Below, piece by piece: positions 24,301 through 31,324 of a stretch of DNA of 35,461 bases. The position numbers and the translations under genes were made by a program. The notes below the pieces were generated by a model that saw nothing but the letters and a program-made list of their open reading frames with translations, was not told the DNA's origin and searched no databases. Numbering within the stretch: the stretch's first letter is position 1; every line of letters begins with the position of its first letter. Location of the stretch: positions 1 through 35,461 of the forward strand of contig CAIVAR010000045.1 in the NCBI GenBank assembly GCA_903904005.1, read 5' to 3'. This DNA comes from an uncultured Anaeromyxobacter sp. (GTDB lineage: Bacteria; Myxococcota; Myxococcia; Myxococcales; Anaeromyxobacteraceae).

Positions 24301-24727
24301 CTACTACGGCCCGGGTGAGTCGTACATCCTCCCCCGCGGCATGGTCGGCAACCTCGACTGGACCATCCAGCTCGACGCCGGCGCCAAGGTGCTCTGGGCC
24401 ATCTCCGGTCCCTACACCCTGCAGTTCAGCCTCGACATCTTCAACCTGCTGAACATGCAGACCGTCCAGTGGGTCGACATGAACTACACCCTGCTCGACT
24501 CCATGACCCCCATGCAGAACGCGCAGTGCAACACCAAGACCTCCATCAGCTCGAAGGACCCGCTGGCGGCGCTCGCTGCAAACTGCCCTGACCTGCCCTA
24601 TGCCCGGACCGTCGATGGCCGTCGGCCCACCGTGAACCTCAACTACGGGCGTCCCGCTGCCGGAGCAGGAGTTGGGGCGCACCAGTCGCCCATCTCCGCG
24701 CGGTTCGGCGTGGCGCTGAGCTTCTAA
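21338..24727 (+). CDS. Oar-like TonB-dependent receptor with carboxypeptidase-regulatory-like domain
   Basis: 1129 residues. A signal peptide (1-25, ending AAAQ) is followed by a carboxypeptidase-regulatory-like Ig fold (about 27-110, TGTIVGVVNDAATGKPVAGA then GQYTISALPPGAYKL), a plug domain (about 120-240, NNYIIDGLRVSD) and a long beta-barrel ending ISARFGVALSF with C-terminal Phe. This is the architecture of Oar of Myxococcus xanthus, a TonB-dependent transporter needed for secretion of the PopC protease, and of other large-cargo receptors. All ten cysteines lie in five close pairs (323/330, 490/495, 594/603, 726/743, 1064/1083), probably extracellular loop disulfides. GGGAGG stands before the ATG. 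Asn- and Thr-rich loops and codon use differ from neighbouring cytoplasmic genes. Cargo and direction of transport are unknown. A lipoprotein gene follows after 37 bases. Confidence 0.9.
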   Translation: MRKKLLRLLWVAPVAMLLFAGSAAAQSTGTIVGVVNDAATGKPVAGALVIATSKALQGEQTAVTDSRGQYTISALPPGAYKLSAQLQGYKPAERGDINLRVDFTLRANLAMVPESVQMDEQVVKTGTAPAVNIGSAEAGTIVSKEYLASVPLASRSYEQAAVIAPTAQRDAYGVSFAGATSPENNYIIDGLRVSDPGFGTLGTNLLTNFVDQLDVKVGSFMPEYGYSSAGIINTVTKSGGNEFHGSIWGNLTPGFFSPSTPAVSTNGQAIVAQSTPYKGSYAADFGLELGGPIIKDKLWFYAGFAPQMNYNVRSKYLQTRVPCPAGSTTCVDASGRPANNPAHGPLIWAGDQYGQFVMSPLGSQTETLATGFNRYFAIAKLTWLINENHNVFASFNTQPGNTYGVFGNNGYNSSSAANVDDNSTNVTLNYTGKFLDKHLLVEARGGWYGSFAKENAVTDNGVNNLLTPAVQWRSTQAVTNFIDLPAGTTCATGACVVSNYITGGGGYVENPKNNRFAGNVSATGLFDLAGQHQLKAGIQLDYSTYDKTAYYSGGAYTRTIGSTTGTSTGGTTGSNSVQLYRGYGVITDGGTNWCTAIDANGNCVNKGYQTANEPGQSVQNTNTWANGYYLQDSWTIANVLTLNFGVRLDTQNVKNNTPGNSSFANSINLNNEWAPRVQAIWDFTGTGRGKIQANWGMYYEAIPLDIAARAFGFEGQVQGYYQLGTCVNKDPKVNPNWNPLTSCPNVFGNAVGEGPGNNNTGNVIALSGPGFTPNSTGFSAVAPDLKGAYTQQFGGGVQYEILQDLTVGVDYLGRRIGNVIEDLSSDDGATYFIANPSVSKPWTVSGGPLDGQTYNPQSAAGWSLGTGTVYTVAWPKPERSYDSVSFTVNKLFSKKWLAQGSYTWSSLRGNYPGLFRPENGQLDPNLTSEYDLVSLLGNKTGPLVGNRTNQIKLAGSYNATLSPDVTLVPSVNFSALSGLPVSATAVHPYYGPGESYILPRGMVGNLDWTIQLDAGAKVLWAISGPYTLQFSLDIFNLLNMQTVQWVDMNYTLLDSMTPMQNAQCNTKTSISSKDPLAALAANCPDLPYARTVDGRRPTVNLNYGRPAAGAGVGAHQSPISARFGVALSF

Positions 24728-24764
24728 CCGGGCACGATTCCCGAGAAAGACAAGGAGACCTCTA

Positions 24765-25574
24765 ATGAGCACGCGCAACTGGAACCGGGGGGGAATCGGA
24801 CTCGCGGTGGCCGCACTGGCCGCGATGTCGGTGACCGCCTGTGACCCATACCTCAAGGGCAACACGGACGCGCCGGTGGTTCTCGGCGTGACCATGGTGG
24901 ACCTGAACTACAACACCTGGTTCAGCGGGATCCTGCCCCCAGACACCAGCGATCAGGAGTGCACCGCGCCCTACGCCCAGCCGGACCAGGCGTGGGCGGA
25001 TGCGAACTTCCCGGGCCTCTGTGTCGAGGGCGGCCCCACCACCGTCTGCCCGGTTCTCTGCTTCCCGAGCCGGACCGGCCCAGGGTACGCCCCGTTCTAC
25101 CAGGGCAACCTGGGCGGCACGTACAAGAAGGCCGACGGGCTGAACTACACGTACACGGTGCTGTCCGCGTACTCGCTGAGCGACGTCCCGCCTGCCTACC
25201 GCGACGTGGACGACAACACGTTCTGGTACTCGCAGATCCTGGTCCTCTTCAACAAGACCATGGATCCGGCGACCATCCAGCCCGATCCGAACGTTGCTCG
25301 GCCGCCCTCCACTCTCACCGTCACCCTCGACGGTGTCGACGTCACGGAAGACTTCGCGTTCGAGTACAACCCGGACTCCGACACGACCTACTGGGGCGCG
25401 AGCATGCTCGTCACGGCGGACTTCCTGTTCGAGGACAGCACCTACCGCATCGTGGGTACGGTGAAGGACCAGCAGGGCAACTCGCTCGCCATCGACGTCA
25501 CGGTGAACACGGGCCTCGTCATCGACGAGGGGCCGGCCGCCCTCCGGAAGCCGATCGCTCTCCGGAAGAAGTAG
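24765..25574 (+). CDS. Lipoprotein with bacterial Ig-like domain, partner of the receptor
   Basis: 269 residues. A type II signal peptide ends in the lipobox VTAC with lipid-bearing Cys26, followed by Asp27. A Cys-rich part holds C66, C86, C95 and C99, likely two disulfides. The second half resembles SbsA/Big_5 Ig-like domains (ILVLFNKTMDPATIQ, a common opening of such domains, then STLTVTLDGVDVT). The C-terminus is basic (RKPIALRKK). No enzyme motif is seen. AAGGAGA precedes the ATG. It shares the receptor's promoter and ends at a strong terminator, so receptor and lipoprotein form a two-gene unit; a surface or periplasmic accessory role is inferred. It is not SusD-like. Whether Asp at +2 keeps it at the inner membrane, as in E. 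coli, is uncertain in this group. Confidence 0.8.
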   Translation: MSTRNWNRGGIGLAVAALAAMSVTACDPYLKGNTDAPVVLGVTMVDLNYNTWFSGILPPDTSDQECTAPYAQPDQAWADANFPGLCVEGGPTTVCPVLCFPSRTGPGYAPFYQGNLGGTYKKADGLNYTYTVLSAYSLSDVPPAYRDVDDNTFWYSQILVLFNKTMDPATIQPDPNVARPPSTLTVTLDGVDVTEDFAFEYNPDSDTTYWGASMLVTADFLFEDSTYRIVGTVKDQQGNSLAIDVTVNTGLVIDEGPAALRKPIALRKK

Positions 25575-25620
25575 CCTTCGCCCGGGTCGGGCCTCCGGGC
25601 CCGGCCTCGGCAGCACATCG

Positions 25621-25649
25621 GGAGCCGGCCTTCGGGCCGGCTCCTTTTT
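25621..25649 (+). terminator. Rho-independent terminator of receptor-lipoprotein operon
   Basis: A perfect 10-bp stem (GGAGCCGGCC / GGCCGGCTCC) with the very stable TTCG loop is followed by TTTTT. It lies 46 bases past the lipoprotein stop. Confidence 0.92.
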
Positions 25650-25699
25650 CATTGGCGCGTGAGCGCTGCGGCCGTCGCCCGGGGTGAGTCCGCGTCGCA

Positions 25700-25739
25700 G
25701 GCAAGAGAAGGCCCCGGGCCGCTCGCGCGGGCCGGGGCC
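25700..25739 (-). terminator. Terminator of rpsB-tsf operon
   Basis: On the minus strand a stem of 8 bp, one mismatch and 4 bp closes on a GCGA tetraloop (25739-25710) and is followed by TTCTCTTGC. It lies 28 bases past the tsf stop and faces the lipoprotein terminator. Confidence 0.75.
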
Positions 25740-25767
25740 TCGGTGCATCCGGTACGGAGGCGGGCGG

Positions 25768-26424
25768 CTACTTCAGGCCGGCCACCTTGGCGACCTCTGC
25801 GGCGTAATCCTCGGTCTTCTTCTCGAGACCCTCGCCGAGGACGAAGCGGGCGAAGCGGCGAACCTGGATGTTCTCGCCGATCTTCGCCACCTGGTCGTTG
25901 ATCATCTCCTGGACCGACTTCTTGTCGTCCTTCACGAAGGGCTGCTCGAGCAGGCAGGTCTCCTTGAAGAACTTGTCGACCTTGCCCTGGGCGATCTTCT
26001 CGATGATGGCCTCGGGCTTCTTCTGCTCCACCATCTGGGCCTTCGCGATCTCGAGCTCCTTCGCCACCACCTCGGCGGGGACCTCCTCGCGACGCACCCA
26101 CTGGGGAGCGGCGGCGGCGATGTGCATCGCCACGTCCTTCACGAGCGTCTGGAAGGCCTCGTTGCGGGCCGCGAAGTCGGTCTCGCAGTTCACCTCGACG
26201 AGGACGCCGATCTTGCCGCCCATGTGGACGTAGCTGCCCACGGCCCCCTCGGTGGCCGCCCGTCCGGCCTTCTTGGCGGCCGAGGCGAGCCCCTTCTTGC
26301 GGAGGAACTCCTCCGCCTTGGCGAAGTCGCCCCCCGTCTCGGCGAGGGCCTTCTTGCAGTCCATCATCCCGGCCCCGGTCTTCTCCCGGAGCTCCTTCAC
26401 TGCACCTGCGGTGATCTCTGCCAC
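25768..26424 (-). CDS. tsf: Elongation factor Ts
   Basis: 218 residues, the short form of EF-Ts, which exchanges GDP for GTP on EF-Tu. The N-terminal UBA-like part ([19 protein letters not shown]) and the core motif [10 protein letters not shown] are standard. The middle carries the usual [18 protein letters not shown] block, and the C-terminal coiled-coil found in E. coli is shortened. GTG 26424 is the start, with AGAGG about 7 nt upstream. It lies 24 bases behind rpsB, the usual pair. In many bacteria pyrH and frr follow; here tsf is instead followed by a terminator, and pyrH-frr are 7 kb away on the other strand. Confidence 0.97.
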   Translation of the reverse strand: MAEITAGAVKELREKTGAGMMDCKKALAETGGDFAKAEEFLRKKGLASAAKKAGRAATEGAVGSYVHMGGKIGVLVEVNCETDFAARNEAFQTLVKDVAMHIAAAAPQWVRREEVPAEVVAKELEIAKAQMVEQKKPEAIIEKIAQGKVDKFFKETCLLEQPFVKDDKKSVQEMINDQVAKIGENIQVRRFARFVLGEGLEKKTEDYAAEVAKVAGLK

Positions 26425-26448
26425 GTGCGTTCCTCTCTTTCGGGGCGC

Positions 26449-27459
26449 TTAGCTGGCAGCCGGCTCGTCGGCGGGCGGGGCGACGACGACCTCGCCCTTG
26501 CGGAGCACCTCGACGTTCGCGCTGGCCGCCCCGCGGTCGTCGCGGGGGGTGCGCCGCTCACGGCGGGGGCCGCGCCGGTCGCCGCGCTTGTCGCCGCGCT
26601 CGCTGGCGGCGTCCCGCTCGTTCTGCTCGGCCTGCTCGTCGCGGCCGCCGTGCTCGGCGACCCAGGCGCCGTAGCGCGCCTTGCCCTCGATGCAGGCCTC
26701 GGCCACCTTCGAGGTGAAGAGCCGGATGGAGCGGATGGCGTCGTCGTTGCCGGGGATGGTGAAGTCGATGCCCTCGGGGTCGCAGTTGGTGTCGACCACC
26801 GCGACGACCGGGATGCCGAGGCGGTTCGCCTCGTGGATGGCGATGTACTCCTTCTTCGTGTCGATGACGAAGAGGACGCCAGGGAGGCGGGCCAGATCCT
26901 TGATGCCGCCCAGGTTCTTCTCGAGCTTCTCGCGCTCCCGCTCGAGCGAGGCGACCTCCTTCTTGGGGAGGCGGTCGTAGGTGTCGTCGGCCTTCATCTT
27001 CTCGATGGTCTTCAGCCGGTCGATGCCGGTCTTGACGGTCTTGAAGTTGGTGAGCGTGCCGCCCAGCCAGCGGTTGGTCACGTAGAACATCCCGCAGCGG
27101 CTGGCCTCCTCGCGGATGGCATCCTGCGCCTGCTTCTTCGTGCCCACGAAGAGGACGGTGCCGCCCTTCGCCACCACGTCGTTCACGAAGCGGAACGCGC
27201 TGCGGGCGAGGCCGACCGTCTTCTGGAGGTCGATGATGTAGATGCCGTTGCGGGCGCCGAAGATGTACGGCTTCATCTTCGGGTTCCAGCGCTTGGTCTG
27301 GTGGCCGAAGTGGACGCCCGCCTCGAGCAGCTGCTTCATCGTGATGGCCGAGCCGCTCGACTGGAGCGCTCCGGCCATGGAATCGGCGGCGGGGGGGGCG
27401 ACGGCGGCGGGGGGGGCGACGGGCTCGACGGACGGGTCCTGCGGAACCTGCGTTTCCAT
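26449..27459 (-). CDS. rpsB: 30S ribosomal protein S2 with N- and C-terminal extensions
   Basis: 336 residues, about 80-90 longer than usual. The S2 core begins near residue 38 ([22 protein letters not shown]) and ends near 270; motifs [21 protein letters not shown] and [12 protein letters not shown] are typical. Before it stand 37 residues rich in Pro/Ala/Val ([16 protein letters not shown]). The extension is probably translated, since GGAG lies 6 nt before the ATG at 27459, whereas inner Met codons lack such a site. After the core comes a charged, Arg-rich tail ([17 protein letters not shown]) ending [15 protein letters not shown]2 assembles late into the 30S head. The extensions should be disordered; a role in extra rRNA contact is inference. 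Confidence 0.96.
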   Translation of the reverse strand: METQVPQDPSVEPVAPPAAVAPPAADSMAGALQSSGSAITMKQLLEAGVHFGHQTKRWNPKMKPYIFGARNGIYIIDLQKTVGLARSAFRFVNDVVAKGGTVLFVGTKKQAQDAIREEASRCGMFYVTNRWLGGTLTNFKTVKTGIDRLKTIEKMKADDTYDRLPKKEVASLEREREKLEKNLGGIKDLARLPGVLFVIDTKKEYIAIHEANRLGIPVVAVVDTNCDPEGIDFTIPGNDDAIRSIRLFTSKVAEACIEGKARYGAWVAEHGGRDEQAEQNERDAASERGDKRGDRRGPRRERRTPRDDRGAASANVEVLRKGEVVVAPPADEPAAS

Positions 27460-27681
27460 GTGCGTCTCCGGTTATGGCCTCCACCTCGCCGTTTCACGAC
27501 GGCTGCCCTCGCGCGGAGATGCGCGACCGGTGGAGCCGTCCGGGAGGTGTGTGAATTTACGACGGGCAGGTACCTAACACGGCGCGCCGTGGACCGCAAC
27601 ACCGCGAAACGGCATGAGGAATCCCGAACCGGGGCGTTGCCCCGGGCCATCGGTGCGTGTATCTCCACCACGGGAGGCAAC
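27460..27681. other. rpsB/bcp divergent intergenic region with palindromes
   Basis: 222 bases with no gene. Leftward toward rpsB, TTGCGG (27599-27594), 17 nt and TAGGTA (27576-27571) are a weak promoter candidate whose spacer holds the perfect 14-bp palindrome CACGGCGCGCCGTG (27578-27591). Nearer rpsB is a small stem GCCGT/ACGGC (27488-27503), possibly part of an S2-type leader. Rightward toward bcp, TTGCCC (27637-27642), 17 nt and TATCTC (27660-27665) are a weak candidate, overlapped by a CCGGGGC-GTT-GCCCCGG hairpin (27629-27645). Confidence 0.4.
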
Positions 27682-28137
27682 ATGGCACTCGAGATCGGAC
27701 GGAAGGCCCCGGACTTCACGCTCCTCGACCAGGACGGGAACAAGGTCAAGCTTTCGGACTTCAAGGGGAAATCCGTCGTGGTCTTCTTCTACCCCAAGGC
27801 GATGACCCCGGGCTGCACCCGGGAGGCCTGCGACTTCCGGGACGAGGTCGCGACCTTCAAGAAGAAGAAGGCCGTCGTGCTGGGCATCTCGAAGGACACG
27901 CCCGCGGGCCAGAAGAAGTTCCAGGAGAAGTACGAACTGCCGTTCCCGTTGCTCTCCGACGCCGATCTGGAGGTCCAGAAGGGCTGGGGCGTCTGGGGCG
28001 AGAAGACCATGTACGGGAAGAAGGTCTTCGGGACGATCCGGACGACGGTGGTGGTCGGCCGCGATGGCAAGGTCGAGCAGGTCTTCGCCAAGGTGAAGGT
28101 CGACGGGCACGTCGCGTCGGTTCTGGAGGCCCTGTAG
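27682..28137 (+). CDS. bcp: Peroxiredoxin of the BCP/PrxQ family
   Basis: 151 residues, a thiol peroxidase that reduces hydrogen peroxide and organic peroxides. The peroxidatic Cys45 (MTPGCTREACDF) and the resolving Cys50 stand at the same positions as in E. coli BCP, so an intramolecular disulfide is expected during turnover. The thioredoxin-fold motifs KAPDFTLLDQDG, VVVFFYPKA and FPLLSDADLEVQKGWGVWGEK are complete. The ATG at 27682 has GGGAGG 4 nt upstream. It is transcribed away from rpsB and is followed directly by rsmB. The reductant is probably thioredoxin (family knowledge). Confidence 0.96.
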   Translation: MALEIGRKAPDFTLLDQDGNKVKLSDFKGKSVVVFFYPKAMTPGCTREACDFRDEVATFKKKKAVVLGISKDTPAGQKKFQEKYELPFPLLSDADLEVQKGWGVWGEKTMYGKKVFGTIRTTVVVGRDGKVEQVFAKVKVDGHVASVLEAL

Positions 28138-28226
28138 CCCGCGATCACCACCGCGGCGCCGGGTCGCCCCGCGCCTTCGCGCGCCGCCCGCTCCGGGACG
28201 ACCTCGTCGACGCGGCGGTCCTCGAG

Positions 28227-29480
28227 GTGCTCGGGCTGGTGCGGGAGCAGGGCTGGCTCGCCGACCGCGCCCTGGAGGCCGTCCTGCGTCGCCAGAAGCG
28301 GCTCTACTCGGTCGAGCGGCGTGCCGCCGCCGAGGCCCTCTACGGCATCCTGCGTGCCCAGGGGCGCATCGAGTGGCTGCTGGGGCACCGCGCCGGCCCG
28401 GCGGAGCTCTACGCCGCCTCCCTGGCCAGCTCCGGGGCCCTCCCGGCCAATGCTGCGGAGCGCCGGCTCGGTCTGGAGCGGGGAAGCCTGGCACCGCTCG
28501 CCGGGGCCGAGGCCCGCATCGCCGCCATCGCCGACCCGGTCCAGCGGCTCGGCGTGGAGGGCTCGCTCCCGGCCTGGCTCGCCGAGCGGCTGGCCGCCGA
28601 GATGGGGCTCGACGAGGCCCGCGCCTTCTCCGCCGCGGTGAACGTCCGCGCCCCCCTCACCGTGCGGGCAAACCTCCTCAAGGCCACGCGCGACGACCTG
28701 GCCCGGCAGCTCCTGGAGGAGGGGGTCGAGGCGAAGGAGACCCCGTTCTCGCCCTGGGGGCTCGTCCTCGACGGTCACGCCAACGCCTTCGGGCTCGCCG
28801 CCTTCAAGGGTGGCCTCTTCGAGATCCAGGACGAGGGCAGCCAGCTCATCGCGCTCGCCTGCGGCGCACGCTCCGGCATGAAGGTGGTGGACGCCTGCGC
28901 CGGCGCGGGGGGAAAGACCCTGGCACTCGCCGCCGAGATGCGGAACCGGGGGGTGCTGCTCGCCCTCGACGTGGACGGCGACCGGCTCGAGGAGGCGCGG
29001 CGACGGGCGCGGCGCGACGGCGTGGACAACCTGCGCACGAAGCCCCTCCCGGCGGACGACGCCGAGGCCGATCTGGCGCTGCGGGACGAGGAGGGGAAGG
29101 CCGACGTGGTCCTCATCGACGCCCCCTGCAGCGGCCTGGGCACGCTGCGGCGCAAGCCCGACGCCCGCTGGCGGCTCGGCCCCGCCGATCCGGAGCGGTT
29201 CGCGCGGATCCAGAAGGTGCTCGTCCAGCGCTTCTCGCGGCTCGTGAAGCCCGGCGGTCGGCTCGTCTACGCCACCTGCTCGGTGGCCCGGGCCGAGAAC
29301 GAGGAGGTGGCGGCCATGGCGGCTGCGCTGCCCGGCTTCTCGCCCCTGCCGCTCGAGCGGACCCTCGGTGCCGTCCTGGCCGGGAAGGTCGGCGCGGTCG
29401 GGAACGAGCTGCGCCTCTGGCCCCACCGCCACGGGACCGACGGCTTCTTCGTCGCCGCTTTCGAGCGGCGCAAGGGCTGA
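28227..29480 (+). CDS. rsmB: RsmB/NOP-family rRNA cytosine-C5 methyltransferase
   Basis: 417 residues from GTG 28227. A NusB-like N-terminal RNA-binding part (LADRALEAVLRRQKRLYSVERRAAAEALYGILR cut short here) precedes a SAM-dependent methyltransferase core: motif I DACAGAGGKT (from 222), motif IV DAPCSGLGTLRRKPD with Cys301, and motif VI YATCSVARAENEEV with the nucleophile Cys351. Both cysteines needed for 5-methylcytosine formation are there. The start is a puzzle. Family-like sequence (DDLVDAAVLE) already begins near 28197, but no ATG, GTG or TTG occurs in frame between GTG 27657, inside the bcp region, and GTG 28227. So either the first helix is shortened or an unusual start codon is used. 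The target may be C967 of 16S rRNA or another site. Confidence 0.88.
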   Translation: MLGLVREQGWLADRALEAVLRRQKRLYSVERRAAAEALYGILRAQGRIEWLLGHRAGPAELYAASLASSGALPANAAERRLGLERGSLAPLAGAEARIAAIADPVQRLGVEGSLPAWLAERLAAEMGLDEARAFSAAVNVRAPLTVRANLLKATRDDLARQLLEEGVEAKETPFSPWGLVLDGHANAFGLAAFKGGLFEIQDEGSQLIALACGARSGMKVVDACAGAGGKTLALAAEMRNRGVLLALDVDGDRLEEARRRARRDGVDNLRTKPLPADDAEADLALRDEEGKADVVLIDAPCSGLGTLRRKPDARWRLGPADPERFARIQKVLVQRFSRLVKPGGRLVYATCSVARAENEEVAAMAAALPGFSPLPLERTLGAVLAGKVGAVGNELRLWPHRHGTDGFFVAAFERRKG

Positions 29481-29487
29481 GCAGGCC

Positions 29488-30342
29488 GTGCCCGAGCTTC
29501 CCGAGGTCGAGATCGCGGCCCGCAACCTCCGGCGGTGGGCCGAGGGGCGGCGGATCGCGCGCGTCTCCACCGACCCCCGGGCGGCGCGCATCTTCCGCCC
29601 CGGCGACCGGGCCTCCTTCGCGCGGGCCCTCTCGGGATCGACGCTCGTCGGCGTGGACCGGCGCGGCAAGCACCTCCTCGTCACGCTCTCCGATCGGCGC
29701 GGGCGCCCCGTGGGGCTCTGGTCCCACCTCGGCATGACCGGGAAGTGGGTGCTGCGGGAGGGCTCCGGGGCCGAGCCGCCGCACGCGCGCGTCCGGCTCG
29801 AGCTCGACGACGGGCGGGTGCTCCTCTACCTCGACCCGCGCCTCTTCGGGCGGCAGCGGGTCGTCCCGGGCGCCGACTTCGCGGCCCTGCCCGAGGTGGC
29901 CGCGCTCGGGCCCGACCCGGTGCACGACGGCATCGACCCGGCCCGGCTCGGGGAGCGGCTCCGAGCCACCCGGCGCGCCGTGAAGGTGGCGCTGCTCGAC
30001 CAGGCGGTGCTCGCCGGCGTCGGGAACATCCATGCGAGCGAGTCGCTCTTCGCCGCCCGGATCGACCCGCGCCGACGCGGCGGCGGGCTCACCGTCGCCG
30101 AGGTCCGGGGGCTCTGCCGGGCCATTTCGGCCTCGCTCCGGCGTGGGATCGAGATGCAGGACGGACCGGAGATCGCCTACGTCGAGGAGCCGGGGGCGCC
30201 AAACCCGTTCCGCGTCTACGCCCGGGCCGGGGAACGCTGCCCGCGCTGCAGGAAGGCGGAGATCCGCCGGATCGTCCAGGCCCAGCGCTCGACGTTCTTC
30301 TGCCCGGCCTGCCAGGAAACGGGCGCCGGCCGCCGGGCGTGA
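29488..30342 (+). CDS. mutM: Formamidopyrimidine-DNA glycosylase
   Basis: 284 residues, removing oxidised purines such as 8-oxoguanine and nicking the strand. The start is fixed by chemistry: the N-terminal Pro must be residue 2, and GTG 29488 is followed by PELPEVE, with Glu3 also catalytic. Lys61 (RRGKHLL) matches the conserved lysine of the lesion-binding loop. The helix-two-turn-helix region (VGNIHASESLFAARIDP) and the C-terminal zinc finger (C251, C254, C272, C275, with the DNA-binding Arg in QRSTFFCPAC) are complete. It starts 7 bases after rsmB without a clear ribosome binding site, so translation is probably coupled. Its stop overlaps an 18-bp palindrome. Confidence 0.96.
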   Translation: MPELPEVEIAARNLRRWAEGRRIARVSTDPRAARIFRPGDRASFARALSGSTLVGVDRRGKHLLVTLSDRRGRPVGLWSHLGMTGKWVLREGSGAEPPHARVRLELDDGRVLLYLDPRLFGRQRVVPGADFAALPEVAALGPDPVHDGIDPARLGERLRATRRAVKVALLDQAVLAGVGNIHASESLFAARIDPRRRGGGLTVAEVRGLCRAISASLRRGIEMQDGPEIAYVEEPGAPNPFRVYARAGERCPRCRKAEIRRIVQAQRSTFFCPACQETGAGRRA

Positions 30343-30358
30343 CGGGGCGCGCCCCGTC
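30341..30358. promoter_or_regulatory. 18-bp perfect palindrome at mutM/rnhB junction
   Basis: GACGGGGCGCGCCCCGTC is fully self-complementary. It overlaps the mutM stop and the region where the -35 and spacer of an rnhB promoter would lie. It could be an operator, or an mRNA 3' stem of mutM; there is no T-run for a terminator. Confidence 0.45.
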
Positions 30359-30362
30359 GGGC

Positions 30363-30368
30363 TACCAT
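30363..30368 (+). promoter_or_regulatory. Candidate -10 box of rnhB (leaderless type)
   Basis: TACCAT lies 10 nt before the rnhB ATG with no Shine-Dalgarno between. TGACGG (30340-30345), 17 nt upstream, is a possible -35 and lies partly in the palindrome. Confidence 0.35.
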
Positions 30369-30378
30369 CCTGGCCCCG

Positions 30379-31206
30379 ATGCGCCCCGAAGAACTGGCCG
30401 CCGCTTCCCTCTCCGAGCTCCGGGCCCGCTACCTGGACGAGGGGCGGCCGCTTCCCGCCGCCGCCGAGGCCGCGCTCGCCGCCGATCCCCGCGCCGGGGC
30501 CCGGTCCGTCCTCGCGGCGGTCCGACGCCGCCGCAAGGCCAACCGGGCCGAGGGGCAGCGGCTGCGGAATCTCCTCCGGTACGAGACCCGGCTCTGGGAG
30601 CGGGGGGTGACGCTCGTCGCCGGAGTGGACGAGGCCGGCATGGCGCCGCTGGCCGGGCCCGTCGTGGCGGCGGCCTGCATCCTGCCGCGCGACTACCGCC
30701 CCCGCGGCGTCGACGACTCGAAGCAACTCGACCCGGCCGAGCGGGAGCGCCTTGCCGAGGACATCAAGAAGAACGCCGTCTGCTGGGCGGTGGGGCGCGC
30801 CGAGGTGGGGGAGATCGACCGGCTCAACATCTACTGGGCGGGCATCCTCTCCCTTCGCCGCGCCGTGCTCCGGCTCGACCGGCGCCCCGAGCACCTGCTC
30901 ATCGACGCGCGGCGCATCCGGGACCTCGACATCCCCCAGGACGGCATCGTCCACGGCGATGCCCTCTCGCTCACCATCGCCGCGGCGAGCATCCTCGCGA
31001 AGACGACCCGCGACGCCCTCATGGCCCGGATGGACGAGGAGTACCCGGGGTACGGCTTCGCCCGGCACAAGGGGTACCCCACCGCGGACCACGTTGCGGC
31101 CCTCCGGGAGCGGGGCGCCTGCCCCATCCACCGGCGTTCCTTCGGGCCGGTCCGGGAGGTGCTCGGCCTCGAGGCGGAGCAGGTGGAGATGTTCCAGGAA
31201 CGTTGA
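30379..31206 (+). CDS. rnhB: Ribonuclease HII with N-terminal extension and altered GRG motif
   Basis: 275 residues, cutting RNA in RNA:DNA hybrids and at single ribonucleotides in DNA. The catalytic set is whole: D84 and E85 (AGVDEAG), D176 (LLIDARR) and D212 (TTRDALM). About 75 extra N-terminal residues resemble the extension of Bacillus RNase HII ([11 protein letters not shown]). The G-R-G motif that follows the first acidic pair in RNase HII, and reads the ribonucleotide at an RNA-DNA junction, is G87-M88-A89 here. This may weaken or change junction recognition while leaving catalysis possible. The other blocks ([33 protein letters not shown]) are normal. It follows mutM after 36 bases. 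Confidence 0.94.
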   Translation: MRPEELAAASLSELRARYLDEGRPLPAAAEAALAADPRAGARSVLAAVRRRRKANRAEGQRLRNLLRYETRLWERGVTLVAGVDEAGMAPLAGPVVAAACILPRDYRPRGVDDSKQLDPAERERLAEDIKKNAVCWAVGRAEVGEIDRLNIYWAGILSLRRAVLRLDRRPEHLLIDARRIRDLDIPQDGIVHGDALSLTIAAASILAKTTRDALMARMDEEYPGYGFARHKGYPTADHVAALRERGACPIHRRSFGPVREVLGLEAEQVEMFQER

Positions 31207-31231
31207 CGCGGCGCGTATCCCGGCATAAGTA
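31203..31231 (+). promoter_or_regulatory. Candidate promoter of pcnB
   Basis: TTGACG (31203-31208) overlaps the rnhB stop. After 17 nt comes TAAGTA, or after 15 nt the better-looking CATAAG. This is the most AT-rich stretch for several kb. The leader before pcnB would be about 85-90 nt. Confidence 0.4.
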
Positions 31232-31324
31232 CTCGTTACAAAGGAAATGCCCGACGGCGAAGGTGCGTCTCGCGGGCCCGGTGGATGAGCCCCGGGCGAG
31301 GCGCCCCCCGACTCCGGCGAACAA

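Noticed and set aside
24765-25574. Lipoprotein considered as a SusD partner of a SusC receptor
   Set aside because: At 269 residues it is about half the size of SusD, lacks TPR-like helices and instead has an Ig-like part; the receptor is of Oar type.
31247-31288. A 13-codon frame (MPDGEGASRGPGG) before pcnB, with AAGGAA close to its ATG
   Set aside because: Too short to support. The spacing of the ribosome binding site is too tight, and no regulatory codon run is seen. It could be an upstream peptide but there is no evidence beyond position.
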